64,000 bases of DNA, from NCBI RefSeq assembly GCF_026242055.1, contig NZ_JAPJDL010000008.1, positions 1 to 64,000 of the forward strand, given 5' to 3'. Shown here one piece after another: positions 36,483 through 45,032 of this stretch. The stretch is from Lentzea sp. NEAU-D7. GTDB lineage: Bacteria > Actinomycetota > Actinomycetes > Mycobacteriales > Pseudonocardiaceae. Below the pieces are notes generated by a model. The model saw nothing but the letters and a program-made list of their open reading frames with translations. It was not told the origin of the DNA and did no database searches. Made by a program: the position numbers and the translations under genes. The first letter of the stretch is position 1, and every line of letters begins with the position of its first letter.

Positions 36483-37646
36483 TCATGGGTTGTGGTGAGA
36501 AGAAGCCTGTTCGCTGATCCGCCAGAAGAGGCGGTTCTCCATGCATCGCCGCAGATATTCGATGCCGTCCGTGCCGCCGGTCCCACCGATGGTCCCGATC
36601 ATGGACCTCGCGATGGAGTGGTGAGTGCGCTTCCACTTCTGATGACTCAGCTCCAGGTGCTGCAACGCGTTCGTCATCATCTCGCCCTCGACGACGCTCC
36701 ACCTGTCCTGATGACGGCCGTACCACGAGGACAACGTCTCGTGTCCGGACAAGGCGTGCAGCCGCACGTCGGGAACGGAGAGGAAGGCGGGGGAGTCGAG
36801 TCGAGCCCTCGTCGGCAAAGCGCAGAAGATCTCCACCAGCTTGTAGGCCTCCGACTGGATGGCGCTCGACCCGTCGGTTTGCATGCGAAAGGACCGGAAG
36901 TGCGCGGGAGGCATGGTGGCGAGCAGGCTGAACAGCCCTGACGCCTGGTCCAGGGTCGTCGCAGCCGAGTCGACGTGGCGGGCGACTTCCCGGACGCGGT
37001 CCGATCCCGCGGCCAGAAGTGCTTGCTCCAGCATCGTCGCCATTGTCGTGAAAACCGCCTCATAGCACTGCAGAACCCGGATGAAGAGGTACTCGTCGTG
37101 CTGGTCCGAGACGGGAAGAACGCTGAACCGCAGAATCTTCTCGACCGACTCCCCTGCAGGGGAGGCCCTCCAGTCCGCTGAACCGGCGCTTCCCCGCAGA
37201 AGATCTGTCTTGCGAATTCGCCTGAGCACGACCTGGTGGCTCGGCCGGCCGTTCGGCAGGAACTCGCTGTCGTGGTCGTCCAACGTCATCTGCTCGAACT
37301 CGGCCAGGTCGAGCAAGAGGTGCGACACCAGGTCCCGCCCGCTCTGGACGTCTCCCGGTGTGGGGAGCAGAGGACTCAGGACATCCAGTGCCAGGTAGCT
37401 CCGGTAGGAGTAGCGGTTCTCCGCCTTGTCCAGGACGCAGTCGTAGAACGCTGCGGTCGTCGGCTCGATCGCGGTGCCGGTGCGGCTCGCTCTGACCTGG
37501 TCCAGAACCTGCTCCGCGAGCCGGTCCTTGCCGTGTCGCAGAATCTGCGAGCGGATCGAGTGCGCCAGACCCGGTGTCGATCCGCCTTGCTGTGCACCGG
37601 TGGTGGAGGCCGCCGCGTGCTCGCTCACCGCACTGGTCGCGGTCAT
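36483..37646 (-). CDS. Tryptophan 2,3-dioxygenase-superfamily protein
   Basis: A 387-residue, mostly helical heme-protein candidate. The C-terminal block THHSIARSMIGTIGGTGGT matches the heme-ligand His and the GTGG loop of tryptophan 2,3-dioxygenase, and DEYLFIRVLQCYEA matches its HDEHLFI substrate-pocket helix. Sequence outside these blocks has diverged and is longer at the N-terminus. Some natural-product members of this superfamily act on indole substrates without opening the ring. Neighbouring decarboxylase and flavin monooxygenase genes suggest modification of tryptophan or a related amino acid. Fold assignment is good; reaction unknown. Confidence 0.75.
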   Translation of the reverse strand: MTATSAVSEHAAASTTGAQQGGSTPGLAHSIRSQILRHGKDRLAEQVLDQVRASRTGTAIEPTTAAFYDCVLDKAENRYSYRSYLALDVLSPLLPTPGDVQSGRDLVSHLLLDLAEFEQMTLDDHDSEFLPNGRPSHQVVLRRIRKTDLLRGSAGSADWRASPAGESVEKILRFSVLPVSDQHDEYLFIRVLQCYEAVFTTMATMLEQALLAAGSDRVREVARHVDSAATTLDQASGLFSLLATMPPAHFRSFRMQTDGSSAIQSEAYKLVEIFCALPTRARLDSPAFLSVPDVRLHALSGHETLSSWYGRHQDRWSVVEGEMMTNALQHLELSHQKWKRTHHSIARSMIGTIGGTGGTDGIEYLRRCMENRLFWRISEQASSHHNP

Positions 37647-37747
37647 GAGAATTCCTGCCTCACCTTTGTGTCGAGTCAGGTCGGAATGTGGTGACAGGTG
37701 AAGTGGCGAAAGGTTTCGCTGTCATCGGTGCTGCTGGTTCTCGTGAC

Positions 37748-38929
37748 TCAGATGTCACGTTGGAGAGCGGTGGGAACCGTGGCGCCCATCCTCGTCAGCG
37801 CATGAGCCTGGTACGGGCCGGCGTGGACGTTGATGGCGTGGTTCAGCCCGGCGTGCGCGTCGCGCCAGAAACGCTGCATCGGCCGATCCGAGCGCAGGGC
37901 GTTGCCGCCCGAGTGGCTGTAGAGGCGATCGAGTGCCTCCACAGCGCGTCGGCTGCCGCGGACCTGGTCGCAACGCGCGGCCGCGCGGATCTCGAACGGA
38001 ACCTCTTTCCCGGAGTCGACGATGTCCCACATCCGGCTCAGGTTGGCCATCATCTGAGCCCGTGCGGACTCGACCTCGGAGTAGCACTCGCTCAGTTGCG
38101 CCAGGAGGAACTTGTCCTCGCGAACCAGCCTGCCCGTCTCGTCGACCCGATCGCGCTGGTAGTCGAAGGACGCCGCGAGCGCCCCACGGCACATGCCGAT
38201 GACGGCCGCTGTGATCGCGTTGGGGAAGATGGCGGACCAGGGCATGCGGAAGAGGTTCTCGCTCCTGCCTGCTTCTCGTGCCGCGAGGCCACTTACGACC
38301 TTCTGCTCCGCAATCACGCGCTCGGCGGGAATGAACGCGTTGCTGACTGTGACGTCCTTGCTGCCGCTGCCGCGCAATCCGACCGCGTTCCACGACCCGT
38401 CGACGATCGTGTAGTCGCTTCGCGGCAGCAGCATGTGCAGAGTGCCCTCGGAGCCGGCGCGATCGCCTTCCGCGTCGACCACGGTCGCACCCAGCCAGGC
38501 CCATTCGCAGTGGTCCGTGCCGGACGAGAACTGCCACCTGCCGCTCAGGAGGTAGCCTCCCTCGACCGCGCGCGCCTTGCCGAAAGGCGAGAACGGCGAT
38601 GCGATCCAGGTGTCCGGATCGGCCGCCCACACGTCGTTCTGAACGGATTCCGGCATCAGGGCCATCTGTCAGGGGTGTGATCCGAGGACGCCTGCGACCC
38701 AGCCCGCGGCGCCGCAGGACGCGGCGGTGAGGATCACCGCGTCGAAGAAGTCGCGCGGATCGGCCTCGAGCCCGCCGTGCCTCGCAGGTTGCAGCATTCT
38801 CACCAGGCCGGTCTTCTTCAGGATGTCCGCAGTGTGCCCTGGAAGCGTCCCCAGCTCCTCCGCTTCGGCGGCTTGGGCTTCCAGCTGCACGCGTGAACCC
38901 TCAAGCCTTTCGAGAACATCGTTCACCAT
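37748..38929 (-). pseudogene. Group D flavin monooxygenase (HsaA/acyl-CoA-dehydrogenase fold), interrupted by an in-frame TGA
   Basis: Two frame-continuous pieces make one 393-codon gene of normal length. The N-terminal piece ends GVLGSHP, then TGA at 38669-38671, then the second piece continues in the same frame with QMALMPESVQNDVW. Relatives have Trp at the stop position (HPWQ), so TGG has become TGA. The C-terminal part has all the expected features (GRWQFSSGTDHC, LHMLLPRSDY, LRGSGSKDV, LYSHSGGNAL). The family uses reduced flavin and oxygen to hydroxylate phenols. An ATG two codons after the stop could restart translation. The start at 38929 follows GGAAGGA. Nonsense mutation, readthrough, restart or a sequencing error are all possible. 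Confidence 0.75.
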
Positions 38930-39005
38930 GTCAGGCAGTCCTTCCCTGCTCATGTCAGCCGATTTCGGCGTCGAGGTCGTCGGATCGGAAGTGCGTGCTC
39001 GTTCA

Positions 39006-40220
39006 TCACGGGGTTTTGAGCTCCTCCGCCGCAAATCTCGGCTTCAGCCGGAAATGCAGCAGATACGCCGTCGCGGCGGCGGACAGTGCACACAGGACGG
39101 GCAGGAGGAAGGTCGCGCGGGAACCCATCTCGTCCGCGATTCTGCCGACCGCGGCTGTGCCCGAACCGAAGCCGAGCGAGAGACTGGACCACACCCAGTT
39201 CATCCCCTCGGTCTGGATCTCCACCGGAACGAGCTCGCCGAGCAGGTGGAAGGCGTTGATCACGGTCGGTGCCATGCTGAGACCGTTGACCGCAGAGCAG
39301 ACCATGAGGGCGACGAAGCTGTCCGCGGTGAGGTAGAGGACGGGGAGCAGGCCGAACGCCGAGGCGCTCAAGGCAAGTCGAAGCGGCGCCGTCCTGGTTC
39401 GTGTCCGTGCGCCGTAGAGGATGGCCGAGACGCCACTGCCGACCGCGAAGCAGGCCAGGACAAGACCGGCGCCACCGGGGTCGCCCAGTTCGCCCGTGCG
39501 TGCCACGAGCAGCACTTCCGCGGAGCCACAGGTCGCTCCGACCGCGAGCAGCAGTACGAGCAGCAACGGCATGCCCGGATACCGCGCGGCGAGGCGTCGG
39601 TTCACACGGGCGGCGGGAGGTCGCCGGAGCGGCTCGGTGCGGCGCTGGAACAGCAGCCAGGTCCCACCGCAGGCGGAGAGCAGGAACGCCGAGGCGACGG
39701 CGAGATAAGGAGAAACCTCGATCGCGAGTGCCGCCGCCAGAAGAGGACCGATCGCGAAGACGACCTCGTCCAGAACCGTTTCGACCGAGTAGGCCGCAGA
39801 CCTCTCAGGAGTGTCGTCCGCCCACAGCGCTGCCCATCGCGCACGTGTCATGGGGCCGGTGTTGACCACCGAAGCGCCGAGGAGAAGCGCCAGGACCAGG
39901 GTCGCCGGGAGAGACGAGTCGAGTGCGACTGCCCCGAGCATCATCGCGGCGAGCACGAAATGGGCGACAAGGGACAAGAGCACGGTCTTGTACTGCCCGA
40001 AACGGTCCGCGACCATCCCGGCGACGGGGCTGCCGAGTGCGTTTCCGATCGTCCAGCACCCGCTGACCAACGCGGCCTTCCCGTACTGGCCGGTGGGCAA
40101 CGCCAGCAACAGCAGCAGAGCGAGCGGGTAGATCCCGACGAAGAGGCGTGACACCACACCCGCCGTGCAGAAGGACGCGGCCCCCCTCTTGGAGAAGGCG
40201 CTGCGGTAAGCGTCGAACAC
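39006..40220 (-). CDS. MFS transporter, probable product exporter
   Basis: A 404-residue polytopic membrane protein with about 12 hydrophobic segments in two halves and an intracellular loop near residue 200. A motif-A-like stretch (GMVADRFGQYKTVLL) follows the second helix, as in major facilitator superfamily drug/metabolite exporters. It starts with GTG after GGAGG. It heads the leftward operon with the flavin monooxygenase, dioxygenase-like and decarboxylase genes, so export of their product, or self-resistance, is likely. Substrate is not predictable. Confidence 0.85.
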   Translation of the reverse strand: MFDAYRSAFSKRGAASFCTAGVVSRLFVGIYPLALLLLLALPTGQYGKAALVSGCWTIGNALGSPVAGMVADRFGQYKTVLLSLVAHFVLAAMMLGAVALDSSLPATLVLALLLGASVVNTGPMTRARWAALWADDTPERSAAYSVETVLDEVVFAIGPLLAAALAIEVSPYLAVASAFLLSACGGTWLLFQRRTEPLRRPPAARVNRRLAARYPGMPLLLVLLLAVGATCGSAEVLLVARTGELGDPGGAGLVLACFAVGSGVSAILYGARTRTRTAPLRLALSASAFGLLPVLYLTADSFVALMVCSAVNGLSMAPTVINAFHLLGELVPVEIQTEGMNWVWSSLSLGFGSGTAAVGRIADEMGSRATFLLPVLCALSAAATAYLLHFRLKPRFAAEELKTP

Positions 40221-40506
40221 AGCTGACCTCCAAGGGGCGGTTGAGGATGCCGCTGGACAGGGGGCGGCGGCATCTAACCGCGGTCACGTTGCCAAAGGAT
40301 TCGGCGGACGTGGACCGGGTCTCGATCGCGCCAAGCGGTGGGCACTCTGCTCTCGAAAGCTCGTGGAGATCGTGTCGCCGCGGTTCTCCGACACTGTGCA
40401 GTCCGGACCGGCTCGGATGCGAGACCCGTTTCGTCTGGCGGAACGGTCTCGGTGAGGAGCCCGCCGGCGACCGGTTGACCGCACGGGATCAGCGCGCCGC
40501 CGTCTC

Positions 40507-41469
40507 CTAGCCCTGTGGCAGCGGCACGGGAACGGTCGAGGAGATCAGGTTCTCGGCGCGCAGGTCGGACCAGAGGGCGGCGGGCACTTCGCCGGTGGCC
40601 ATCGCGGCGTTCTCGGTGATCTCCGCCGCCGACCGGGCGCCGACCGCGATGGCCCGCACCGCCGGATGCCCGAACGGGAAGTGAAGCGCCGCCTGCGGAA
40701 GCGGGACGCCGTGCCGCCGGCAGATCTCGGCGATCCTGCGGGCGCGTTCGACCAGCGCGGCCGGTGCCGTCGTGTAGTCGTGTGTGGCATCGGCCGGGAC
40801 CTCCTGGCGGGCCAGCAGTCCCGAGTTGAAGACCCCGGCCGCCACGACGAAGACACCTCGTTCCTCGCACAGCGAAAGGAAGTCCGCAGTCGTGGCGTGT
40901 TCCAGCAACGTGTACCGGCCGGCCAGCATGACGTAGTCGAGGGGATGCTCGAGCACGAACCGCTCCGCCACCTGCCACAGGTTGACGCCCACACCGATCC
41001 TGCGGACCACGCCCTGGGCCTTCAGCTCCGCCAAGGCCGGCAACGCCTCACGCAGGACCTGCTCGCCGTGGTCGTCCGGATCGTGGACGTAGACGAGGTC
41101 GATCCGGTCCAGGCCGAGCCGCGCCAGCGAATCCTCCAGCGACCGGCGCACCCCGTCCGCGCTGAAGTCCCACACCCGGCGATGGGTGGCGGGCACCGCG
41201 AAACCCTCGGCCAGGTCATCACCGCCTGTGTCACAGGGCTGCAGCAGCCTGCCGACCTTGGTGGAGATGACGAACTCCGACCGGGGCCGGTCCGCGAGCG
41301 CCGCACCGAGCCGCCGTTCCGACAGACCGAGCCCGTAGTGCGGAGCGGTGTCGAAGTACCGGACGCCCGCCTGCCACGCGGCGTCGACGGTGGCTCGGGC
41401 GTCCACATCGGACACGGCCCGGTACAGGTTCCCCAGCGCGGACCCGCCGAGGCCGAGGCCGTCGATCAC
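40507..41469 (-). CDS. Aldo/keto reductase of the L-fucose / L-galactose dehydrogenase type
   Basis: A 320-residue aldo/keto reductase with the tetrad Asp40 and Tyr45 (FDTAPHYG), Lys71 (STKVGR) and His129 (VYVHD). The inserted segment after STKVGRLL and the DFSADGVRRSLEDSL stretch resemble aldose 1-dehydrogenases that oxidise L-fucose, and plant L-galactose dehydrogenase (FDFSAERV...SL). L-fucose is 6-deoxy-L-galactose, so activity on L-galactose is plausible. The expected reaction is sugar plus NAD(P)+ to aldono-lactone. The GTG start overlaps the stop of the mutarotase gene (GTGA), a tight functional pairing because such dehydrogenases use one anomer. Confidence 0.85.
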   Translation of the reverse strand: MIDGLGLGGSALGNLYRAVSDVDARATVDAAWQAGVRYFDTAPHYGLGLSERRLGAALADRPRSEFVISTKVGRLLQPCDTGGDDLAEGFAVPATHRRVWDFSADGVRRSLEDSLARLGLDRIDLVYVHDPDDHGEQVLREALPALAELKAQGVVRRIGVGVNLWQVAERFVLEHPLDYVMLAGRYTLLEHATTADFLSLCEERGVFVVAAGVFNSGLLARQEVPADATHDYTTAPAALVERARRIAEICRRHGVPLPQAALHFPFGHPAVRAIAVGARSAAEITENAAMATGEVPAALWSDLRAENLISSTVPVPLPQG

Positions 41470-41777
41470 GGCAGCTCCCACACGAACTTCGTGTCCGAGC
41501 GGCCCGAGTCGTAGTCGAGGGGAGCGTCGAGGAACTCGTCCATCTTCTGTTGCCACGGGATGTCGGCGGGGTGCCCGTGCATCTGCCGCATCATGGCCGC
41601 GTAGTCGTCCACCTCGACGACGTGGAAGAGGTCGAGACCGCTGCGCCAGATCCGCCACGACCGCACCCCCGCCGCACGCAGTGCCGCGTCGAGCTCGTCG
41701 GGAATCCGGGCGTGCGCGGCCTCGTAGGCGGTTTCCTTGCCCGGCTTCAGCCTGGTGTGCAGGGCGACTGTCTCCAT
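41466..41777 (-). CDS. L-rhamnose mutarotase-family protein
   Basis: A 103-residue protein of the RhaM (YiiL) dimeric alpha/beta-barrel family, the same length as E. coli RhaM. His22 in AAHARIPDEL sits where RhaM has its catalytic His22 (RRHNPIWPEL), and the domain ends in the family-typical YLP-like tail (WELP). These enzymes interconvert sugar anomers and often accompany L-fucose, L-rhamnose or L-galactose dehydrogenases. The ATG at 41777 follows the isomerase relic. It overlaps the dehydrogenase gene by four bases. Confidence 0.85.
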   Translation of the reverse strand: METVALHTRLKPGKETAYEAAHARIPDELDAALRAAGVRSWRIWRSGLDLFHVVEVDDYAAMMRQMHGHPADIPWQQKMDEFLDAPLDYDSGRSDTKFVWELP

Positions 41778-41799
41778 GGTGCCGATCACCTTTCGATCA

Positions 41800-42334
41800 T
41801 GTTGCCGGGCGGCGTTCAGGGCGCGGGGTTCGTCGCCGTGGACGCGGCGGCGCGTTCGGCGCACTTCCGGGCGGCAAGGTGTCGACCAAGCCTTCCCAGT
41901 CCTCGTCCCCGAGGCCCGCCGGCAGCGGACGTGGCTGCAGTCGAACATCACCTTCACGTTCGACCGCCCGATGTCCTCCATCAGCTCCATGGCGTCTTCG
42001 CCGCTCTCGCACAGGTTCGAGTTCTCCGCGAGTGGCTCGATCACCACGGTGAGGCCGTACTGCGCGGCGTCATCGGCGACCTGGGCCGGACATTCGCTAG
42101 TGCTCCACGGTCGCTTCGCGTTCTTCGACCACTGGAGAGCTCGGGTTGTAGCCGGGACCTCCAGAGGGCGCGGGCCCGATACCCGAGACCTCGATACCGT
42201 GGTCGTCGAGCAGGGCTGCGCACTTCGCGCCGCCTGGCCGGGCTCAGGTACGGCGGATAGGCGTGGGATGCGGCGGCGCCGATGTCGATGCCGTCGTACC
42301 CGATCCGCGCCAGCCGCTTGATGGTCTCGTGGAG
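41800..42334 (-). pseudogene. Relic of a sugar-phosphate isomerase/epimerase (TIM barrel)
   Basis: Pieces of a xylose-isomerase-like TIM barrel occur in different minus-strand frames. Just after the oxidase stop one reads ETIKRLARIGYDGIDIGAAA; near 42060-41930 another reads YGLTVVIEPLAENSNLC and NVKVMFDCSHV. The N-terminus and C-terminus are missing and the middle is frame-shifted, with an in-frame TAG near 42095. The gene is therefore dead. Its place in the sugar operon suggests it once took part in the same pathway. Confidence 0.7.
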
Positions 42335-43666
42335 TCAGTGTTCGAAGAGCTCTCGCAGGTGCCCTCCGAGGAAGACGCCGTCCGGGTCCCAGGCCTTGCG
42401 CAGTTCCTGGAACCGGCTCCAGTCCGGATAGCGCGCGGCCAGCTCCTGACCCGTCCTGGAGTGGACCTTGGCCCAGTGCGGACGGCCCTCGAACTCCCAC
42501 AGCACCGACTCCACGGCGCGAAGCGGTGCGATCCACCTCTCCGGATCACGCTCCGACACGGGGTGTGTCACGCCGATGTGGCAGGTGATGGCCTGCCTGC
42601 TCGGGCTGAGCCAGGCGGTGTCCGCGGCGGTGAAGCGGACGTCCACCGGTGCGCAGACGCGTGGGCCGCCGCGACGCACCTCCCCGACCAGGGCACGGAT
42701 CGCGTCGGCCGCCCGGTCGAACGGGACGCTGTACTCGGTGCCCTGCACGGGTGGTGGGAGGTGGTGCAGGAGAGCGTCGTCGCAGCGCATGACCTGCGCA
42801 CGTCCCCGGCCGGCGGCAAGGGCGGCAGCGTAGTGCGCGGTGCCTGCCACCAGCGGCGGCCAGGAGTTGTTGCACAGCAACGAGAGCAGGGCACCGGGCG
42901 GTCCCGGTGACGGGGTCGGTGGCTCGTCCGTCGGCGCGGCCTCCCAGACGATCGCCTGTGAGGTGTGCGGGTACCACCAGAAGCCACCGAAGTGGACTTC
43001 CCGGAACCTGTCGAGACCGGCCAGCACCTCCGTCAGCGGCCTGCGAAGAACGACTTTGCGCAGCCGGTGGCCGGGCACGACGGCGAAGGTGAGGTCCAGG
43101 ACCACGCCGAGACACCCGAGGTGCACGCGGACGCCGTCGAGCTCCGGGTCGTCCTGCGTGATCGTGCGCACCTGGCCGTCCGCGGTGAGGATGCGCGCCG
43201 ACACGACGTGGCTGGAGAGCGTGCCGTGCCTGGGACTGCTTCCGTGCGTCGCCGTGGCCACGGCGCCGGCGACGGTCTGTTCGTCGATCGCGCTCTGGTT
43301 CGGCAACGCCAAGCCCGCTGCGGCTAGTTCCTGGTTCAGTTCGCGCATCGTCGTGCCCGCCTTCACCGTGACCGTCATGGCCGCCGGGTCGACGGCGACG
43401 ATGCCGCGGTGGTGGCGCAGGTCGACCAGCGTCCGGCCGGTCGGCGCGACCAGGTTCGCGTACGAGTGCCCCGACCCCACCACGCTGATGCCGCGTGCGC
43501 GTGCGGTGGCGTCGAGCACGACGTCGCGCAGCTGGTCCGCGGTGCGGGGAGCGAGAAGCCGGTCCGCGATGCCACGGACCGCCCCGCTCCAGTTGGACCA
43601 CGCCGTGCGACCGCGTTCCCCGGTGCCGAGCACCAGACCAGGCGTCGACTGCGGTGCGTCGGTCAT
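42335..43666 (-). CDS. FAD-linked aldonolactone oxidase (L-gulono/L-galactono-lactone oxidase family)
   Basis: A 443-residue VAO-type flavoprotein. It shows the NWSG entry motif near residue 25, the FAD-binding GSGHS (His67 is the likely covalent FAD link), ATATHGSS in the second FAD loop, and the C-terminal family block GRPHWAKVHSRTG with YPDWSRFQELRKAWDP. Relatives oxidise L-gulono-, L-galactono- or D-arabinono-1,4-lactone, giving ascorbate-type enediols, or oxidise alditols. The Lys-x-His of the HWAKVH motif matches the lactone oxidase signature. The ATG at 43666 lies three bases after the epimerase stop. Alditol oxidase is the main alternative. Confidence 0.83.
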   Translation of the reverse strand: MTDAPQSTPGLVLGTGERGRTAWSNWSGAVRGIADRLLAPRTADQLRDVVLDATARARGISVVGSGHSYANLVAPTGRTLVDLRHHRGIVAVDPAAMTVTVKAGTTMRELNQELAAAGLALPNQSAIDEQTVAGAVATATHGSSPRHGTLSSHVVSARILTADGQVRTITQDDPELDGVRVHLGCLGVVLDLTFAVVPGHRLRKVVLRRPLTEVLAGLDRFREVHFGGFWWYPHTSQAIVWEAAPTDEPPTPSPGPPGALLSLLCNNSWPPLVAGTAHYAAALAAGRGRAQVMRCDDALLHHLPPPVQGTEYSVPFDRAADAIRALVGEVRRGGPRVCAPVDVRFTAADTAWLSPSRQAITCHIGVTHPVSERDPERWIAPLRAVESVLWEFEGRPHWAKVHSRTGQELAARYPDWSRFQELRKAWDPDGVFLGGHLRELFEH

Positions 43667-43668
43667 CT

Positions 43669-44700
43669 CTACCTCGTGGTCAGCCGCTCGGCGAACTCGT
43701 CCGTCGTCATCCGCTCCGCCTGCCGCGACTCGAAGTACCACTCGGTGAGCCTCTTGAGACCGGTGTGGAACGGCACCTCTGGCGTCCAGCCGAGGCGCTC
43801 GAACGCCATGGCGGCGGAGGCGACCCGGTTGTACGGGCCGGTCGGCTTGTCCGGCAACGGCTTGATCTCCGTGTCGGCCTGGCCGGTGAACTCCAGGATC
43901 ATCCTGGCCGCTTCCCTGACCTGGATGGGCTCCTCGGTGCCGAGGTTGATGGCGCTGCCGTCGTGGAGACGTTCTCCGGCGAGGACCAGACCGCGCACGA
44001 TGTCCGTGACGTAGGTCCAGTTGCGGATCTGGGTCCCGTCGCCCCAGACCTCGAACGGCTGCTGCTGGATGAACGCCCGGCCCACCATGGCGGTCAGGGC
44101 GTGGCTTTCCGGGCAGCGCTCGCCATAGACCGTGAACAGTCGGCACGACACCGACGGGAAGCCGAGTTCGGCGTGGAGTGCGGCGAGCCGCTGTTCGGTC
44201 ATCAGCTTGGCCCAGCCGTAGATCCCGTCCGCGTGGAACGGTGGCCCCACCTGGGTTTCGGTGAGCCGCACCTCCTCGTTCACGTCGGCCTGCAGGTCGA
44301 CCGGGTAGACGCAGCCGGAGGAGGCGAAGACGAAGTTCTCCACCCCCTTGTCAACTGCCGCCTGCGTGACGACGCCGTCCAGGACGAAGTTGCGCGAGCA
44401 CGCGGCCTGGTGCAGCTCGATGAACCCCCGTCCCCCGTGGATCGCGGCGAGGTGGAAGACAACGTCGATGCCACGCATCACCTCGGCGGCGAGCCGCGGG
44501 TCGCAGAGGTCGCCCTCCACGAACTCCCAGGCGGACTTCGGAACAGCGCTGAGGTTCTCCAGACGCCCCGAGCTGAGATCGTCGGCGACGCGCACCTCGG
44601 CGCCGGCGCCGACCAAGTGCTCCACCAGGTGCGATCCGATGAACGAGCAGCCGCCGGTGACCAGAACTCGCTTACCGTGCCAGAATTCCTGCTGGGGCAT
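43669..44700 (-). CDS. NAD-dependent sugar epimerase, GDP-mannose 3,5-epimerase-like
   Basis: A 343-residue extended SDR with TGGCSFIG for NAD binding and the Tyr161-x3-Lys165 pair in YGWAK. SSGCVYP at 127-133 places Cys130 where plant GDP-mannose 3,5-epimerase has its catalytic Cys145 (SSACIYP). HLAAIHGGRGFI and VWGDGTQIRNWTYVTD also match that enzyme. The second acid/base of the plant enzyme (Lys217) appears to be His200 here, so reaction outcome may differ (for example 3- or 5-epimerisation alone). The ATG at 44700 has GGAGATC upstream; it is first in the leftward sugar operon. Confidence 0.83.
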   Translation of the reverse strand: MPQQEFWHGKRVLVTGGCSFIGSHLVEHLVGAGAEVRVADDLSSGRLENLSAVPKSAWEFVEGDLCDPRLAAEVMRGIDVVFHLAAIHGGRGFIELHQAACSRNFVLDGVVTQAAVDKGVENFVFASSGCVYPVDLQADVNEEVRLTETQVGPPFHADGIYGWAKLMTEQRLAALHAELGFPSVSCRLFTVYGERCPESHALTAMVGRAFIQQQPFEVWGDGTQIRNWTYVTDIVRGLVLAGERLHDGSAINLGTEEPIQVREAARMILEFTGQADTEIKPLPDKPTGPYNRVASAAMAFERLGWTPEVPFHTGLKRLTEWYFESRQAERMTTDEFAERLTTR

Positions 44701-45032
44701 GAGTGATCTCCATTCGTGAGAACGGGCCGCGGTGTTTTTCGGGGCGGTCGCAGTCGAGATTTCTCGATGACCGGGAGAACTGCCCCGGCACCGCAATGCC
44801 GGTCGGAGGAAGCGAGTATGCGTCAGCAGCACCGTCCATCCCCAGACCCGTTCCGCTTCACGGAACAGAATTGGGAACGAGCCCGGCAGAGCAGCATCGG
44901 TTCCAGCGTGCGGAACGAGGGATGGCCCATCGTGCAATCGGCCCCTACCTTTCTGCGGAAATGTGCTCGAGGCGGCCGGGCCGGAATACGGGTCCGGCCG
45001 CGGCCGTGATCATCACTGGAAGGCGGAGGGTG
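44701..45032. promoter_or_regulatory. Divergent intergenic region, epimerase versus Nudix genes
   Basis: About 330 bases between divergent genes, presumably holding both promoters. Short frames occur but none is protein-like. Shared control of the epimerase and the Nudix hydrolase would follow from this layout. No operator was identified. Confidence 0.4.

Noticed and set aside
41466-42536. 356-codon frame including the mutarotase
   Set aside because: Only the last 103 codons match a family; the rest crosses the isomerase relic and the oxidase gene.
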